Source: Rozella allomycis CSF55
Lineage: Eukaryota > Rozellomycota
Length of the DNA stretch: 64,000 nucleotides
Reading direction: 5' to 3'
Assembly: GCA_000442015.1 (NCBI GenBank)
Contig: KE560937.1
Location: 33,704 to 97,703 of the forward strand
The notes beneath the pieces are model-generated. The model saw nothing but the letters and a program-made list of their open reading frames with translations, had not been told where the DNA came from and ran no database searches. The number at the start of each line of letters is the position of its first letter. The stretch's first letter is position 1. Shown one piece after another: positions 60,552-64,000 of this stretch. The position numbers and the translations under genes were made by a program.

Positions 60552-63500
60552 ATGACCTTGAAGGAATATTATATTCGAGTTAATGTTCCACTATTAGGTC
60601 ACACAATTCTTCTATGCGATCCAAGTACTACACCAATCGATGTTCTGACGAAACTACGGGAATATAAATTTGTAATAATGTTCCTTTTCAACCATCAGGA
60701 AAGCCGACCAACTAATGACGTATTTGGCGAATCCAACTTGGTATTTAATGGTGTATAATCATGTAAATTTTAAAATAGCATTTATTGCCACTTCATGAAC
60801 CAATAGCGTCCAATGAGTCCATTGTTAAGATGATTTTACGATCTTCTTATCCTGAAATTACAGTGTCTACAAAGAACAACATAGAGGTTGCAAAAGATTA
60901 TGATCAAATTTTACATAATGAATTGGCCGAGGTTTATCAAAAATTACAGACAATGACTGTTTCATTTCTGAACAGAGCTGATTCAGAAAGCAAAAGTCAG
61001 ATAAAGGAAGTAAAGGATATTAATAATTTTAATAGATTCAATTAATGAAGAAAAGAATAGGGAATATAATTGGGTTCGGGCTTTACCGGTTTCGAGATTC
61101 AAGGAGGGAGAAGGGTGAAATTATGTCGTTTAGAAACAATATTTATCAGTAAAATTAACTTAATGCTGTAAAATCGATTCGTTAAGAAGGTAGCGGAACG
61201 TAGAGACTACGATGAATACATGAATCCTAGCGATGGATTTAAGCGTCCATTAAAAATTGAAAAAGTGATAGCAAGAATAAAATTCAAGGACTCTGAAAAA
61301 ACAATTTTAATTGATCGTAATATTTTATTGTAATTTATATAGAATCCGATACTGTAGAGATGGTGTTGCAAAAATCACTTCAGAAACATAAACTTCAAAA
61401 TTATGATGATTGGCAGCATTATATACTACGATGGAAGACAAAGGCAATATATTTTACTGAAATGAACAAAAATTTTCTTCAATTATGGAGCCTATCAGAA
61501 TGCATGGATGATAGGGAGATTGTGAATTTAACAATTGAGAATTGGAAGGATGTAATTCCGGGAAAATACAAGGAAATCTTCCAGACAATAGATTATGAAA
61601 TTCCAGTGGATGAAACAAACTCTCTCCCTGATCCTGTCCACTCATGCGAAGTTGAAAGGAATGTTGAAATCAAGATTGTCAACTGTGAAGATCTACCGAG
61701 TTTAGATTATAATTACATTTATTTAGAGGCTCATTTGTAAGTTATTAATGCCATAGTAGATAGAATGCATGGTGAACAAGTCCTAACAGGTAGCAAGTTA
61801 ACCTCGTACCATATTTTTCAACCTAAAGTTGAATTTAAAGAAAGACTTCTTTTTGATTTTCCAATATCGAAGCTTCCCAGATACTCGGAGTTTGTAATTA
61901 AACTTTACGGATTGAACACTAAAAAATATGATAATGGAAGCATCTGTCTTTTTAAAGGCTCAACTCCGACATTTGAATATAACGGAATATTTAAATATGG
62001 AAACTTTCAAATGACTCTGTTTAACGTCAATGACCCAAATGCAGCGAACATAAAACTCAACTTTGAAATTCCTTGTGAAGAGATGATAATAATATTTTCA
62101 CAGAATGAAAAGTATTATAAACCCGATATAATAACCCGCGTGGACCCTTTGCATCGTGATCTTTTAGAGAGAGCTTTAAGCACAGACCCATTAGATGAAT
62201 TAGATCAAAACATGAAGAATATCATTTTCAGATATCGTTACTGTTTAACGCATGATCCTTTATTTTTATCTAAATACGTTAACTCGATTGATTACTCAAA
62301 TCAAGCACAAATTGAAGAAAGTCACATGTATATGTTTTTACAATATGTTATTTAGTTTATTGCAACAGTGGTCTGTGAACGAAGAAGTTGATAATCATAT
62401 TTTAGCAATGGAGCTACTAGGATATTCTTTTAGGGATGCGACTGTTAGAGATCATGCAGTGAAATTGTTGAGCGGTATCAGCAATCACGCATTGAAAGGA
62501 TTTCTTTCACAATTTATACAGGTTATACTTTGTAATTTGATTTACTAGTGTTTAAAGAATGAACTATATTTCGATAATAGTTTAATAAGATTCTTGTTGG
62601 AGAAATCATTAAATAGTAGAACTATTGGTCATACATTATTTTGGTATCTCAAAGTAAAGTAGATAAATTATTGTCACAGGCTGAAATCGAAGAGCCAGAA
62701 ATGAGCATACCGTGTGCTCTGTATTTAGAAGCGTATCTTCGTGCTTGTTCTTCAACAGTTTTGGTAATGTCTTTTGGTTGAAGATAACTAGAATCTTCTC
62801 GAGAGAGAAAATAAATTAAATTGTTTTCTGATAAATCTATCAAAAGAAATTAAACTAATAAATGATTCCAAGAACAAATTGATTCATCTCAGAAGAGAAC
62901 TAGGAAAACACTCACTTCATTTACCAGTGTCCATGCCATACGACCAAAATATATTTTGCGGCGACTTTATTGTTGAAAAATGCAAAATCATGGACTCGAA
63001 AAAGGTAGATATCTAGATTGGTTAATAAAAGCAACCATTGTGGTGCGCCATGAATAATCACTTATGCGCTGATGACCCCATTTACTATATATTCAAAGAA
63101 GGTGATGATCTAAGGCAAGACATGTTAACCCTCCAAATGTTAAATTTGATGAACAATGTAAAACGAATATACTCTTTAAATTAGATCTGGAAAGATGAAG
63201 GATTCAATTTCCATATGAAAATTTATAATGTTATTTGTACTGGAAAAGAAACAGGCTTTATACAAGTTGTAAGAGATTCACAAACTGTCAGTTGTATTCA
63301 AAAGGAATACGGCGGATCAACTGCGGCTTTTAAGGATCAACCGATTTCAGACTTCATTAAACAATATAATCCATCGGAATCTGAATATTTGGATGCTGTT
63401 GATATATTCACTCGATCATGTGCAGCTTATTGCGTCGCTACGTATATTCTTGGGATCGGTGATCGTCACAACGATAACATTATGGTCACAAAACAAGGTC

Positions 63501-63898
63501 ATTTGTTTCACATTGATTTTGGACACTTTCTGGGAAACATAAAAAGGAAATTTGGAATCAAACGTGAAAGGGCACCATTTGTGTTGACGCCGGATTTTGT
63601 ATACGTCATGAAAACAAAGTCTTCAGATCAATTTGACTTTTTTATAGGATTATGTGTAAAAGCATACAATATAATCAGAAAACACGGTAGAATGTTTCTT
63701 GTACTATTCAAATTAATGTTGTCCACCGGTATCCCTGAATTAACATGCAATGAAGATATTTTCTATTTAAGGGATGCCCTGAAATTAGACCTTGATGATG
63801 TACAGGCGGAAAAACATTTCAAAGGCTTGATCTCTGAAAGCTTGAGACTTGGTTGGAGTACACAATTGAACTGGTTAATTCACAATCTAGCTCATTGA
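60552..63898 (+). CDS. Class I phosphoinositide 3-kinase catalytic subunit (p110-like)
   Basis: About twelve exons and 1,000 residues. The N terminus (VNVPLLGHTILL, then NREYNWVRALPVSRF and FRNNI) matches the p110 adaptor-binding domain. A Ras-binding-like domain (KPLKIEKVIARIKF-type), a C2 domain (VEIKIVNCEDLP, LLFDFPISKLPR) and a helical domain follow. The kinase domain has SMPYDQNIFCGDF, GDDLRQDMLTLQ, the catalytic loop GIGDRHNDNIM and HIDFGHFLGNIKRKFGIKRE; this basic activation loop is the class I signature for PI(4,5)P2, unlike Vps34. The protein would make PIP3 at the plasma membrane. Near 61,120 conserved pieces lie in two frames, and the next intron (ends near 61,169) lacks an AG, so the N-terminal model is imperfect. 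Confidence 0.9.
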
Positions 63899-64000
63899 AT
63901 TCAATAAATTAAAGTTAATGTATAAAGTTATCGAATTTAATTTAATGGTACGTAATAAGTTATTATCGGACGGGGAGTTTACGACCCGGACTTCAGAAAC

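Overview
This is eukaryotic nuclear DNA: AT-rich, very gene-dense, standard stop codons, and genes broken by very short spliceosomal introns. I could place roughly a hundred introns by joining conserved protein segments; almost all are 20-31 nt, start GTA and end AG. The gene set combines fungal markers (MDM10 of ERMES, a PDAT/LRO1 acyltransferase, a FAR11/STRIP scaffold, YAR1-like and UBP6-like proteins) with flagellar genes (an axonemal dynein heavy chain, an STPG2-like protein, a possible centriolar scaffold) and signalling genes absent from higher fungi (a class C GPCR, a class I PI3-kinase, a membrane class III adenylyl cyclase). This points to a flagellated, early-diverging fungal lineage; a Cryptomycota/Rozella-type genome is my best guess, by inference only.

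Layout. 0-8 kb: SAM methyltransferase, TBC RabGAP, mitochondrial TyrRS, STRIP/FAR11, PDAT. 8-17 kb: STPG2-like protein, class C GPCR, UBC4-type E2, then a coiled-coil scaffold rich in LC8-like QT motifs. 17-24.6 kb: basic small protein, BAR protein, S1/P1 nuclease, small membrane protein, UBP6/USP14, CCDC137-like, an unknown, MDM10, YAR1-like. 24.7-29.4 kb: adenylyl cyclase and an F-box/LRR-like protein. 29.5-42 kb: one dynein heavy chain. 42-49 kb: membrane glycosyltransferase-like protein, polyprenol reductase, Derlin, a CG-1-like/BAF57-like protein and an orphan membrane protein. 49-64 kb: SYCP2-like axis protein, KA1-type kinase, acyl-CoA thioesterase, ASCC3/Slh1 helicase and class I PI3K.

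The most unusual signals concern splicing. (1) Introns sit close to the known lower size limit. (2) Three genes, perhaps four, need introns that end in TG rather than AG, because no AG exists between the conserved flanking exons. (3) The helicase gene carries one double and one triple array of complete intron units placed back to back with no exon between them (28+28 nt and 30+29+30 nt), which looks like duplicated introns or recursive splicing. All exon joins were done by eye from protein conservation; no homology search or RNA data were available.
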